A DNA stretch of 64,000 bases from Blastococcus saxobsidens (GCF_010682065.1 NZ_JAAGWG010000011.1:85896-149895), one strand, 5' to 3'; counted from the stretch's first letter, positions 31,908 to 39,379 are shown. Notes: generated from the sequence alone by a model not told the origin. Program-made: numbers and translations.

Positions 31908-33167
31908 TCAGGCGGCCGCGGCGAGCACGCTCTTCAGCGGGGTGCCGGCGTCGGCGACCAGGTCGGCGGGCAGCCGCAACCCGTGGGTGAGGGCCTTGCG
32001 GACCGCCAGGTAGTCGGCGGGGGCGTTGACCGCGTCCACGGCCAGCAGGTCGCCGCCGCGGTAGTACAGGACCGAGAAGCTCTCGGTGTCCGGCTCCCCG
32101 CGGACCACGTGCTCGTCGAAACCGGTGGAGAGCCCGGCGATCTGCAGCTTCAGATCGCCCTGGTTCGACCAGAACCACGGCACGCTGCGGGCGTTGCCCT
32201 CCCGGCCCAGCAGGGTGGCGGCCGCCAGCGTGGCCTGCGCGACGGCGCTCGGGACCGACTCCAGGCGGACCCGGCCCTCGCCGGTCATCGGGTGCGGCAG
32301 GACGGTGCAGTCCCCGGCGGCGACCACCGAGGGAGCGCTGGTGCGGGCGTGGGCGTCGACGACGATGCCGCCGTCGCACTCCAGTCCGAGCTGCTCGGCC
32401 AGCTCCACGCGCGGGATCACGCCGATGCCGACCATCACTAGGTCGGCCGGCAGGCTGCGGCCGTCGGCGAGGACCACGCCCTCGACCCGGCCCGCGGTGC
32501 CCTGGAAACCGACCACGCCGGTGGAGAGCAGGACGGTGCTGCCACGGCGCTCGTGCGCCCGCCGGTAGAACTCGGAGACGACCGGGGCGACGGCCCGGCC
32601 GACCAGGCGGTCGGCCGCCTCGACGACGGTGACCTGCTTGTCCAGGGCCCGGGCGGCAGCCGCCGCCTCCAGGCCGACGAACCCGCCGCCGACGACCACC
32701 ACGCGCGAGGCCCCGGCCAGCTGGTCGCGCAGGGCGACGGCGTCATCGAGGTCGCGGAGGTACAGGATCCCGCCGAGGTCGGCCCCGGGGACGTCGAGAC
32801 GGCGGGGGCGGGCGCCCACGGTGAGTGCCAGGCGGGCGAACGGCAGCTCCCGGCCACCGGAGGTGCGGGCCAGGCCGGGCTGCCCTCCGGAGGGAAGGGC
32901 GATCTGCTCGACCCGCTCGCCGCAGACCAGCTCGATGTCGTGCTCGGGGTAGAAGCCGGGGCTGCGGAACGCCAGTGCCTCCGTCGTCGCCGCTCCGGCG
33001 AGGAACTCCTTCGACAGCGGAGGTCGCTGGTACGGCGGGTGCGCCTCCGCGCCGACGAGCGTGATCGGGGCGGTGTCGCCGAGCTGGCGCAGCGACGTGA
33101 CCAGCTGGGCGCCTGCCTGGCTCGCGCCCACGACGAGCGTGCCGGCGTCGTGCTCGGAGCGCGGCAT
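31908..33167 (-). CDS. FAD-dependent ferredoxin reductase
   Basis: A 419-residue reductase of the oxygenase-coupled ferredoxin reductase family (BphA4/putidaredoxin-reductase type). It shows the FAD motif LVVGASQAG (about 10-18), the NAD(P)H motif VVVVGGGFVGLEAA (about 150), the late FAD segment ASGDC-like AAGDCTVLPHP, and the C-terminal reductase domain. It passes electrons from NAD(P)H to a [2Fe-2S] ferredoxin. The only ferredoxin-Rieske pair in the window is 19 kb away (12,092-13,773) but sits behind the same operator type, so they are likely partners. ATG 33167 has GGAGG upstream. Operator O9 lies 25 bp before the start. Confidence 0.92.
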   Translation of the reverse strand: MPRSEHDAGTLVVGASQAGAQLVTSLRQLGDTAPITLVGAEAHPPYQRPPLSKEFLAGAATTEALAFRSPGFYPEHDIELVCGERVEQIALPSGGQPGLARTSGGRELPFARLALTVGARPRRLDVPGADLGGILYLRDLDDAVALRDQLAGASRVVVVGGGFVGLEAAAAARALDKQVTVVEAADRLVGRAVAPVVSEFYRRAHERRGSTVLLSTGVVGFQGTAGRVEGVVLADGRSLPADLVMVGIGVIPRVELAEQLGLECDGGIVVDAHARTSAPSVVAAGDCTVLPHPMTGEGRVRLESVPSAVAQATLAAATLLGREGNARSVPWFWSNQGDLKLQIAGLSTGFDEHVVRGEPDTESFSVLYYRGGDLLAVDAVNAPADYLAVRKALTHGLRLPADLVADAGTPLKSVLAAAA

Positions 33168-33191
33168 GACGACCTCCAGTATCGTGCTGAA

Positions 33192-33210
33192 TGGTATTAC
33201 CATTCTGCCA
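33192..33210. promoter_or_regulatory. GntR/FadR-type operator O9 (divergent)
   Basis: The core TGGTATTACCA (33192-33202) is perfect and extends to ATGGT/ACCAT. On the minus strand the third half-site TGGCAGAA (33210-33203) is in phase. It is shared by the reductase (25 bp) and the class II aldolase gene (32 bp). Confidence 0.85.
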
Positions 33211-33233
33211 TAACGTCAGGAGGAGGGCGAGCC

Positions 33234-33926
33234 ATGACCGACGACCTGCGCCGACTGGTCTCCCTGGGGTGCCGGGTCCTCGGCGCCGCCGATCAGGGCG
33301 ACCTCATCTGGGGGCACGTCTCCGCCCGCGACCCCGAGGGCCGGGGTGTGTGGATGAAGGCCTCCGGGCTGGGCTTCGAGGAGGTCGGGCCGGAGGACGT
33401 CCTCCTGGTGGACTGGGACGGGGAGGTGCTCGCCGGCTCCGGCCGCCGGCACGCCGAGTACCCGATCCACACCGAGGTCATGCGGGCGCGACCCGACGTG
33501 GGCAGCGTGATCCACACCCACTCGCCGGCGGCCGTGGCGCTGGGAGCGCTCGGTGTCCCGCTGCGAGCCATCTCGCACGAGGCGAACCTGTTCGTCCCGC
33601 CGGACGTCGCCCGCTTCACCGGAACCGGCGACCTCGTGCTGACCGCGGAGCTGGGCCGCGCCGTCGCTGCCGCGCTGGGTGACCGCAACGCCTGCCTGCT
33701 GGTCAACCACGGCATCGTCGTCGCCGCGCCGGACGTGCAGACCGCGACGGTCACCGCCTACCTGCTCGATCGCGCCTGCCGGATGCAGCTGACGGCCATG
33801 GCGGCCGGCGGGTGGGCCACCTGGTCCTCGCCCCAGGAGTCGCTCGCCAAGCGTGAGCACTGCTATCCCGACCCGCTGCTGCAGGGGGCCTGGGAGTACC
33901 TGGTGCGGCGACTGGAGCGGAGCTAG
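33234..33926 (+). CDS. Class II aldolase/adducin family protein, possible aromatic decarboxylase
   Basis: A 230-residue class II aldolase-fold protein. The metal site is recognisable: Glu75 (AEYPIHTEV), His94 and His96 (HTHSPAA) and His159 (LVNHGIV). Fuculose-phosphate-type aldolases cleave sugar phosphates. The same fold also includes 3,4-dihydroxyphthalate 2-decarboxylase (PhtC) of actinobacterial phthalate pathways, which fits the setting better. ATG 33234 follows AGGAGGAG. Operator O9 lies 32 bp upstream. The stop overlaps that of the convergent MFS gene inside a single CTAG tetranucleotide (33923-33926). Confidence 0.86.
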   Translation: MTDDLRRLVSLGCRVLGAADQGDLIWGHVSARDPEGRGVWMKASGLGFEEVGPEDVLLVDWDGEVLAGSGRRHAEYPIHTEVMRARPDVGSVIHTHSPAAVALGALGVPLRAISHEANLFVPPDVARFTGTGDLVLTAELGRAVAAALGDRNACLLVNHGIVVAAPDVQTATVTAYLLDRACRMQLTAMAAGGWATWSSPQESLAKREHCYPDPLLQGAWEYLVRRLERS

Positions 33927-35050
33927 GCGGCCCGCCCGAGGCGGCGCAGGGCCAGTGCGGGAACGACCATGACGGCGCCGACGACCGCCATGGCCGGCGT
34001 CAGCGGCACGGCGACCACCAGGCCGGCGACGGTCAGGGGTGCGGCGAGGAGGGCGGCCGCTCGGAAGGTTCCGCTGGCCGCGATGGCCTCGCCACGCTCT
34101 TCCGGGTGGACGGCCTCTGCCGCGATGGCGGGGCCCAGGACCTGGACCGCCCCCGCCGCTACGCCGCTGACCGCAAGCACCAGGGTGGACAGGGCGACGC
34201 TCCAGGCCACCACGCCGGTCAGTCCCGTCGCGACACCTGTCAGGACGATGCCTGCGCCCAGTACCGGCATCGTCCAGCGTCCCCGCACCCGTGCCGCCAT
34301 GGCGGTGCCCACGAGCGATGCGCCGTTCGCGGCGGCGACGAGCGCCCCGATCGTGGTGGCCGACTGGCGGGCCTGGTCCAGGGCGACGGGCACGTAGGAG
34401 GTGAGCAGTGCCCGCCAGGCGCCGGCGGTCATCCCCGCCCAGCATGCGACGTCGACCCCTGGTCGGCGCCACACCCGGCCCGGCGGGCGGTCTGCCGGGG
34501 GCACGAACGGTGGCAGTCGGTCCAGCAGGGCGTTGGGGATCAGCCCGAGCAGCGCCACGACGGCGGCCACGACGAGGGCGACCGCCGGGCTGTCCTCGGA
34601 CAGCACCCCGGCGAGGAGTGGCCCGGTCAGCAATCCGACGGAGGCGGCCAGGTTGACCTGCGCCAGGGCCCCGGCGGCACGCCCCGCCCCCCGGACGACG
34701 TGCGTCTGGCTGCCGGTCCAGAAGAGGGCGCGGGAGGCGCCCTGCAGCAGCTGGGCCGCGACGAAGGGCAGCAGTGCCGCGGAGGCGGCCACCACGGCGC
34801 AGCTGACGGCGAGCAGCACGCCGGCGGCGGCGATCAGGATCCAGTCGGGCCAGCGGCGCATGGCCCAACCGAGGCCGAGCCGCACCAGCATCTGGGACAG
34901 GGCCGAGGCCGCCGTCAGCGCGCCGATCTCGAAGGCCGAGTACCCGGCTTCGATGGCCAGGAGGGGGAGCGCGACGCTGGCGATGCTCAGTGACACCGAG
35001 TAGATCCCGGCACCCGCTGCCGATGCGAGGGAGTCCCGCCGATGCGCCAC
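33923..35050 (-). CDS. MFS transporter
   Basis: A 375-residue Major Facilitator protein with about 11-12 spans, Ala/Val/Leu-rich throughout. The first span begins shortly after a basic N terminus (AHRRDSLASAAG). The motif-A loop is weak (GLGWAMRRWPDW), which sets it apart from the EntS-like carriers at 17,205 and 24,030. GTG 35050 is preceded by GAGGGGGG. Operator O10, with an unusual triple repeat, lies 38 bp upstream. Its direction and substrate are unknown. Being in the regulon, it is a candidate for uptake of the aromatic substrate or efflux of an intermediate. Confidence 0.82.
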   Translation of the reverse strand: MAHRRDSLASAAGAGIYSVSLSIASVALPLLAIEAGYSAFEIGALTAASALSQMLVRLGLGWAMRRWPDWILIAAAGVLLAVSCAVVAASAALLPFVAAQLLQGASRALFWTGSQTHVVRGAGRAAGALAQVNLAASVGLLTGPLLAGVLSEDSPAVALVVAAVVALLGLIPNALLDRLPPFVPPADRPPGRVWRRPGVDVACWAGMTAGAWRALLTSYVPVALDQARQSATTIGALVAAANGASLVGTAMAARVRGRWTMPVLGAGIVLTGVATGLTGVVAWSVALSTLVLAVSGVAAGAVQVLGPAIAAEAVHPEERGEAIAASGTFRAAALLAAPLTVAGLVVAVPLTPAMAVVGAVMVVPALALRRLGRAA

Positions 35051-35087
35051 GCCCCACCCCCCTCGTCGTCCGGGAGGGTAGCAGTAG

Positions 35088-35114
35088 AGGTCTAATGGTC
35101 TAACGGTCATACGG
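35088..35114. promoter_or_regulatory. GntR/FadR-type operator O10, triple repeat
   Basis: Three successive 8-bp units, AGGTCTAA, TGGTCTAA and CGGTCATA, end in CGG. They provide overlapping, imperfect TGGTNNNACCA-like sites in front of the leftward MFS gene. This is the clearest display of the 8-bp phasing. Confidence 0.6.
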
Positions 35115-35472
35115 CGCGCTGTCCGACGGTGCGACACGGCAGCGGCCTTGCCGCACGATCGTCGAACCGCCGTGTGCACGTGCGGCGGTCAGCAGTCCTG
35201 TCTCGGTCGGAGTGAGCCGGAACCTGCGGGCATGGTGCTTCTCGTCCGCGGACCGTTCTGGCCGGCCCGTTCGGCATCGCACGGGGTCGGTGGGTGGCTC
35301 CGCGTTGCCGATCCCGGTGATCCCCACCGGTGACCGGGCCGGGGTCTGCCACCCGATCACGCCACGTCGAGCTCGCCGACAGCGGATCTTCTCGGCGGCG
35401 ACCAACCCCGGGCGTCCACTGCCCCGAGGCCGGAGAAGACAGCGTGCCCTCTGGTGGGACAACTAGGGTTCG
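35115..35472. other. Intergenic region without a supported gene
   Basis: About 360 bp between the divergent MFS and bicupin 2 genes. Frames on either strand are short, lack an RBS and show no recognisable motif. I see no repeat, RNA or clear remnant here. It is unusually long for this compact island. Confidence 0.5.
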
Positions 35473-35480
35473 GTGTCAAA

Positions 35481-35491
35481 TGGTCATACCA
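35481..35491. promoter_or_regulatory. GntR/FadR-type operator O11
   Basis: TGGTCATACCA is a perfect core located only 24 bp before the bicupin 2 start. It lacks the in-phase third half-site. Confidence 0.8.
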
Positions 35492-35514
35492 CCGGTTCAC
35501 CGAGGAGGCACTGC

Positions 35515-36750
35515 ATGGAGCAGGAACGGACGAAGTCCCAGAGCCGTGAGCAGACGGCACAGAACGTGCACGTCTACGACGACCACTACAAGAAGGCCCG
35601 CATCTACGTGCGGGAGCTGGCCAGCAACCGGTACACCCTGACCGAGGAGCGGCGCGAGCGCGTCACGACCGTTCCCCGGGTCTGGACTCCGACCCTGGGG
35701 GAGGGCCTGAGCCTCAAGGAGAACTGGAACATCATCGACCCCGGTGACGAGCAGTTCCGCACGCAGAGCCTGCACCTGCACTTCGTCGTGATCCAGCCCA
35801 ACGGGCGCAACGACGGGCACGGGCACCAGAACGAAGCCTTGTTCTACGTGCTCGAGGGCAACGGCTACGAGACGCACGACGGCAAGGACTATCCGTGGAG
35901 CGCCGGGGACGCCGTCGCGGTGCACAACGACTGCGTGCACTGGCACAACAACCCGGACCCCGAGAAGCGCGCGGTCTGCCTGGTGATGAAGCCCAAGCCG
36001 CTGTCGCTGTTCCTCGGCCTCACCTTCCAGGGGAAGATCGGCACCAAGCCGGCCGACGAGGACCAGTGGGAGCCGCGCACCGAGTGGCTGACCGCCCGTC
36101 CCGAGGGCGACGAGCTCGTCCCCAAGGTGCTCACGCCTGCCGACACCGAGTGGCAGTGGACCGAGTTCGGCCGCATCCGCCAGATCGCCGGCAAGGGCGC
36201 CCCGCTCCGGATCAAGGGCACCGACGCCTACCTGCACGAGATCCCGGCCGGCAGCCGTTCGGGCAAGCGGTGGCAGATGGCCGACGAGGCGGTGCACGTC
36301 CTCGACGGCGAGGGTTACGACCTGCACTGGGACGTCGAGGCCGAGATCGCCGACCAGTTCTACGCGCGCGTGGCGAAGAAGCCCACGCGGTGGGACTGGA
36401 AGAAGGGCGACATGATCTGGGTGCCCCACAACACGATCGTCCAGCGCTTCAGCACCGGCACGGGGTCGGCGAAGCTCATCGGAGCGTCGAACAGCATCTA
36501 CGCCGAACTGGGCTACTCCCGCGTCGTCCACTTCGAGAACGCGCCGGAGTTCGACGACGCGTCCCTGCGGGCCGCTGCGGGCGAAGGGTTCACCGCACCG
36601 CCGGTGGCTTCAGCCGGCCGCGACCGTGACCGCGACGGGGATCGCCCCGGCGCGGTCGCGGTCGTGCTCTCCGGTCAGCCGGGGGGTGCCGTCTCGGCCA
36701 GCACCGCGTCGAACGTCGCCAGGTCCAGCCGCGGGTCGGGCTCGGCCTGA
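35515..36750 (+). CDS. Bicupin protein 2 (metal site intact in N-terminal cupin)
   Basis: A 411-residue protein with two cupin barrels. The N-terminal barrel has a full ligand set: His102, His104 and Glu107 in GHGHQNEALFYVLEG, with His142/His144 in DCVHWHNN. In the C-terminal barrel the first motif is degraded (SGKRWQMADEAVHVLDGEG keeps only the Glu) and the second lacks the usual histidine (VPHNTIVQRFSTG). This is the mirror image of bicupin 1. Start ATG 35515 follows GAGGAG. The last 50 residues or so (Arg/Asp repeats, then Ser/Ala) look non-native: they are read through a terminator-like hairpin and overlap the convergent AAA gene by 76 bp. An oxygenase or isomerase role in the pathway is plausible. 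Substrate unknown. Confidence 0.85.
   Translation: MEQERTKSQSREQTAQNVHVYDDHYKKARIYVRELASNRYTLTEERRERVTTVPRVWTPTLGEGLSLKENWNIIDPGDEQFRTQSLHLHFVVIQPNGRNDGHGHQNEALFYVLEGNGYETHDGKDYPWSAGDAVAVHNDCVHWHNNPDPEKRAVCLVMKPKPLSLFLGLTFQGKIGTKPADEDQWEPRTEWLTARPEGDELVPKVLTPADTEWQWTEFGRIRQIAGKGAPLRIKGTDAYLHEIPAGSRSGKRWQMADEAVHVLDGEGYDLHWDVEAEIADQFYARVAKKPTRWDWKKGDMIWVPHNTIVQRFSTGTGSAKLIGASNSIYAELGYSRVVHFENAPEFDDASLRAAAGEGFTAPPVASAGRDRDRDGDRPGAVAVVLSGQPGGAVSASTASNVARSSRGSGSA
36621..36664. terminator. Terminator-like hairpin inside the 3' end of bicupin 2
   Basis: A 14-bp stem with one wobble (36621-36634 with 36651-36664) encloses a second small GGGG/CCCC stem. It lies 10 bp outside the AAA gene stop but within the bicupin 2 frame, as if the bicupin once ended before it. 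Confidence 0.65.
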
Positions 36751-38864
36751 TCCAGGTCGAGGGCCGCCAGCTTCGCGTTCTGCACGAGGAACGCGAGGTC
36801 GGCGCCGGTCATGCCGGCGGTCCGCTGGACCAGGTGCTCCACCACCCGGTCCAGGGTCAGGTTGCCGTCGAGCGCCGCACCGGCGAGGTGGATCCGGAGG
36901 ATCTCACCGCGACCGGCTTCCTCCGGCGGGCGGACCTCGAGGTGCACGCCGAACCTGCCCGGGCGCAGCGCCGCAGGGTCGACCATGGTCATCCGGTTGG
37001 TGGCGCCGATGACGAGCACCTGGCTGCGCTGCTCCATCCCGTCGAGCTCGGCCAGGAGCTGGTTGACCACCCGCTGCGGCGCCCGCGTGCCCTCGTGCTC
37101 GAGGTCGCTGCGCTTGGGGACGACCGCGTCCAGCTGGTCGAAGAACACGATGCACGGCGCCGCGCGCCGGGCGACGTCGAACACGCGACGCACGCTCTCC
37201 TCGGACTCGCCCAGCCACTGGGAGAACAGCTCCGGGCCGTTGATCGGCAGGAAGTTCACGCCGGCCTCCCGGGCGATCGCCTGGGCGAGCAGCGTCTTGC
37301 CGGTGCCGGGTGGCCCGTAGAGCAGGACGCCGAGATTGCTCGACAGCCCGATCCGCTCGAACACCTCCGGGTGCCGCAGGGGCTTCTCGACGAGGTCGCG
37401 CAGCCGGCCCTTCACGTGCTCGAGGCCGCCGATGTCCGCCCACGTCACCCGTGGGTAGGTGATCAGCGACTCGCGCATCGCGGCCGGCTGCACCACCCGC
37501 AGGGCAGCGTCGAAGTCGTCGCGGGTGACGACGAGGTCGGCGGCGTCGGGGTAGGTCGCCATGGAGGGCGACTCGACGAACCGGGTCGATGCGCGGCGCA
37601 GCGCGTTGAGCCCGGCCTCCCGGCTGAGCTCCATGATGTCGGCACCCACGAACCCGTACGCGCGCTCGGCGATCGCCGGCAGCCCGGCCAGTGCGTCGTC
37701 GGCCAGGGGCATCTCCCGGGTCTGCACGCGGAGGATCTGCTCCCGCGCCTCGGTGCCGGGAGTCGGGAAGTGGATCTCTCGGTCGAAGCGGCCGGCCCGC
37801 CTCAGCGCCGGGTCGATCGCCTCCACGCGGTTGGTGGTGCCGATGACCAGCACGCCCTCGGCCTGCTTCAGGCCGTCCAGCAGCGCCAGCAACTGGGTCA
37901 CCGTGCGCGCCTCGGTGGTGCTCGTGGCCATCCGCCGCGCCGGGGCGATGGCGTCGAGCTCGTCGACGAAGATGATCGACGGCGGGTTCAGGCTGGCCTC
38001 GGCGAAGATCTTGCGCAGGTTCGCCTCGGTCTCGCCGGAGAACGTACCGACGACCTCGGGCCCGTTGATGTAGAAGAGCTCGGCGTTGATCTCGTTGGCC
38101 ACGCTGCGGGCCAGCAGTGTCTTCCCGGTGCCCGGTGCACCGTGGAAGATCACGCCTCGCGGCGGGTTGATGCCCAGCTGGCGGTACACCTGGGGGAACA
38201 CCAGCGGCAGCTCGACGAACTCGCGGATCTCACGGATCTGCGCCGTCAGACCACCGACGTCCTCGAACGTCGTGTCCAGCACGGTCTCGGACGACTTGTC
38301 GTGGTCGTGCTCGTGGTCACCGGGTCCGTGGTGGTGGTCGTTCTGGACCATCCAGATCGTCGTCTCACCCGTGACGACGCCCTCGGTGCCGTCTCCGTCC
38401 GCCGGCGCGACGAAGTGGACCTCGTACGTGACGCCGGCCAGGGCCTCCGGCATGCGGACGTAGAGCAGCATGCCCGGGCGGACGGCGACCTGCTGCTCGG
38501 CGAGGACGCGCCGCAGCGCGGGGACCAGCTGGGGGTCGAAGCGCTGACTCACGTCCAGCCCGGGCACCAGGGCGAGCTCCCGCGCCGCCGCCGGCTCCGC
38601 CCGCTCCAGTGTCACCTGCTCGTGCGGATAGGCCTTGAGCGCCTGTCGGGTGAACCGGTCGATGCGTACCGACCCGGCTCCCGGCTCGTCGACCGGGCCT
38701 GCCACCCGGCACAGCACGCTGCGCCCGCGCTCCGTGGAGATCCGCACGACGTCCCCCTCGCCTGCTCCGACGGCCACGCCGACGTCCGGGGCCAGAACGG
38801 CCGCGCACAGGTGGGCGATCCGGTAGTCGATGGGGCGGGAATCGACGACGGCTGGCGATGGCAT
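36675..38864 (-). CDS. Cdc48/VCP-like double AAA ATPase with altered D2 Walker B
   Basis: A 729-residue Cdc48-type ATPase: an N domain (1-175), a His/Asp-rich linker (His177-179, 184, 186, 188), then D1 and D2. D1 is canonical, with Walker A GAPGTGKT (242-249), Walker B FVDELDA with Glu302, and RRAGRFD. D2 has Walker A GPPGTGKT (517-524), but its Walker B reads FFDQLDA with Gln577 replacing the hydrolytic Glu, and the RPGRFD motif has become RPGRFG. D2 should therefore bind but barely hydrolyse ATP. Cdc48 proteins unfold or remodel protein complexes; a remodelling or activation role for pathway enzymes is inferred. ATG 38864 has GGAG upstream. Operator O12 lies 55 bp upstream, and the gene is convergent with bicupin 2. 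Confidence 0.92.
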   Translation of the reverse strand: MPSPAVVDSRPIDYRIAHLCAAVLAPDVGVAVGAGEGDVVRISTERGRSVLCRVAGPVDEPGAGSVRIDRFTRQALKAYPHEQVTLERAEPAAARELALVPGLDVSQRFDPQLVPALRRVLAEQQVAVRPGMLLYVRMPEALAGVTYEVHFVAPADGDGTEGVVTGETTIWMVQNDHHHGPGDHEHDHDKSSETVLDTTFEDVGGLTAQIREIREFVELPLVFPQVYRQLGINPPRGVIFHGAPGTGKTLLARSVANEINAELFYINGPEVVGTFSGETEANLRKIFAEASLNPPSIIFVDELDAIAPARRMATSTTEARTVTQLLALLDGLKQAEGVLVIGTTNRVEAIDPALRRAGRFDREIHFPTPGTEAREQILRVQTREMPLADDALAGLPAIAERAYGFVGADIMELSREAGLNALRRASTRFVESPSMATYPDAADLVVTRDDFDAALRVVQPAAMRESLITYPRVTWADIGGLEHVKGRLRDLVEKPLRHPEVFERIGLSSNLGVLLYGPPGTGKTLLAQAIAREAGVNFLPINGPELFSQWLGESEESVRRVFDVARRAAPCIVFFDQLDAVVPKRSDLEHEGTRAPQRVVNQLLAELDGMEQRSQVLVIGATNRMTMVDPAALRPGRFGVHLEVRPPEEAGRGEILRIHLAGAALDGNLTLDRVVEHLVQRTAGMTGADLAFLVQNAKLAALDLDQAEPDPRLDLATFDAVLAETAPPG

Positions 38865-38918
38865 GGGACTCCGTTCGACGGGGGGTTGCCTCCGGTGAAT
38901 GCCCTGCAGGTCCACCGG

Positions 38919-38937
38919 TGGTCAGACCATTGTGCCG
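38919..38937. promoter_or_regulatory. GntR/FadR-type operator O12 (before the AAA ATPase)
   Basis: The core TGGTCAGACCA (38919-38929) is identical to O8. On the minus strand the third half-site CGGCACAA (38937-38930) is in phase. It marks the AAA ATPase gene as a regulon member and is the rightmost site found. Confidence 0.85.
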
Positions 38938-39379
38938 AGTGGGCGGACGCTCGGGGTGCCCCCCTCGTTCCTCCTGTCGCCGAGTCCTCCGATCGAGGGT
39001 GCTCGCGACGAGTCTCCGGCGAGGTCGGAGCGGGCGCGTGGACACCGACGACGGCGAGCAGGACGGCTGGCGTTGCGCGCGCCTCTCTACAGCCCGACGC
39101 CGCTGGCATGCCGGATGACGCCAGGGCCGTAGCCGCCGGAGTCCTCCATCGCGCTCGCAGCCCGAGTGCCGCTCCGCCAGGGCTTCCCGGCCAGCAGCTG
39201 CTGAACAGCGGGCGGTGCGCCTTCGGGGAACCTGAGCAATGGCGCACTCGACGTGCACCACGACGACCCGGCGTCCGGCTGGAGGTGGCCCCGCTCGTGC
39301 ACGACCTGGTCGACCCGCCAGGTTCACCGTCACTGCATCCGATGCCCTGGGACTTGTCTGGTGCACCTACGGTGAGCGC
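38938..39379. other. Boundary region, no supported gene
   Basis: About 440 bp between the last island gene and the first housekeeping gene. Short frames on both strands (for example 39,087-39,302 on the minus strand) lack an RBS and known motifs. The stretch may hold decayed coding sequence, but I cannot name a parent gene. No attachment-site-like direct repeat or tRNA is visible. Confidence 0.5.

Noticed and set aside
35100..35462. A 120-codon minus-strand frame upstream of bicupin 2
   Set aside because: No RBS, no motif, Arg-rich composition typical of shadow frames, and it overlaps the O10 operator end.
39087..39302. A 71-codon minus-strand frame in the boundary region
   Set aside because: No RBS and no recognisable domain; it could be decayed sequence but cannot be supported as a gene.
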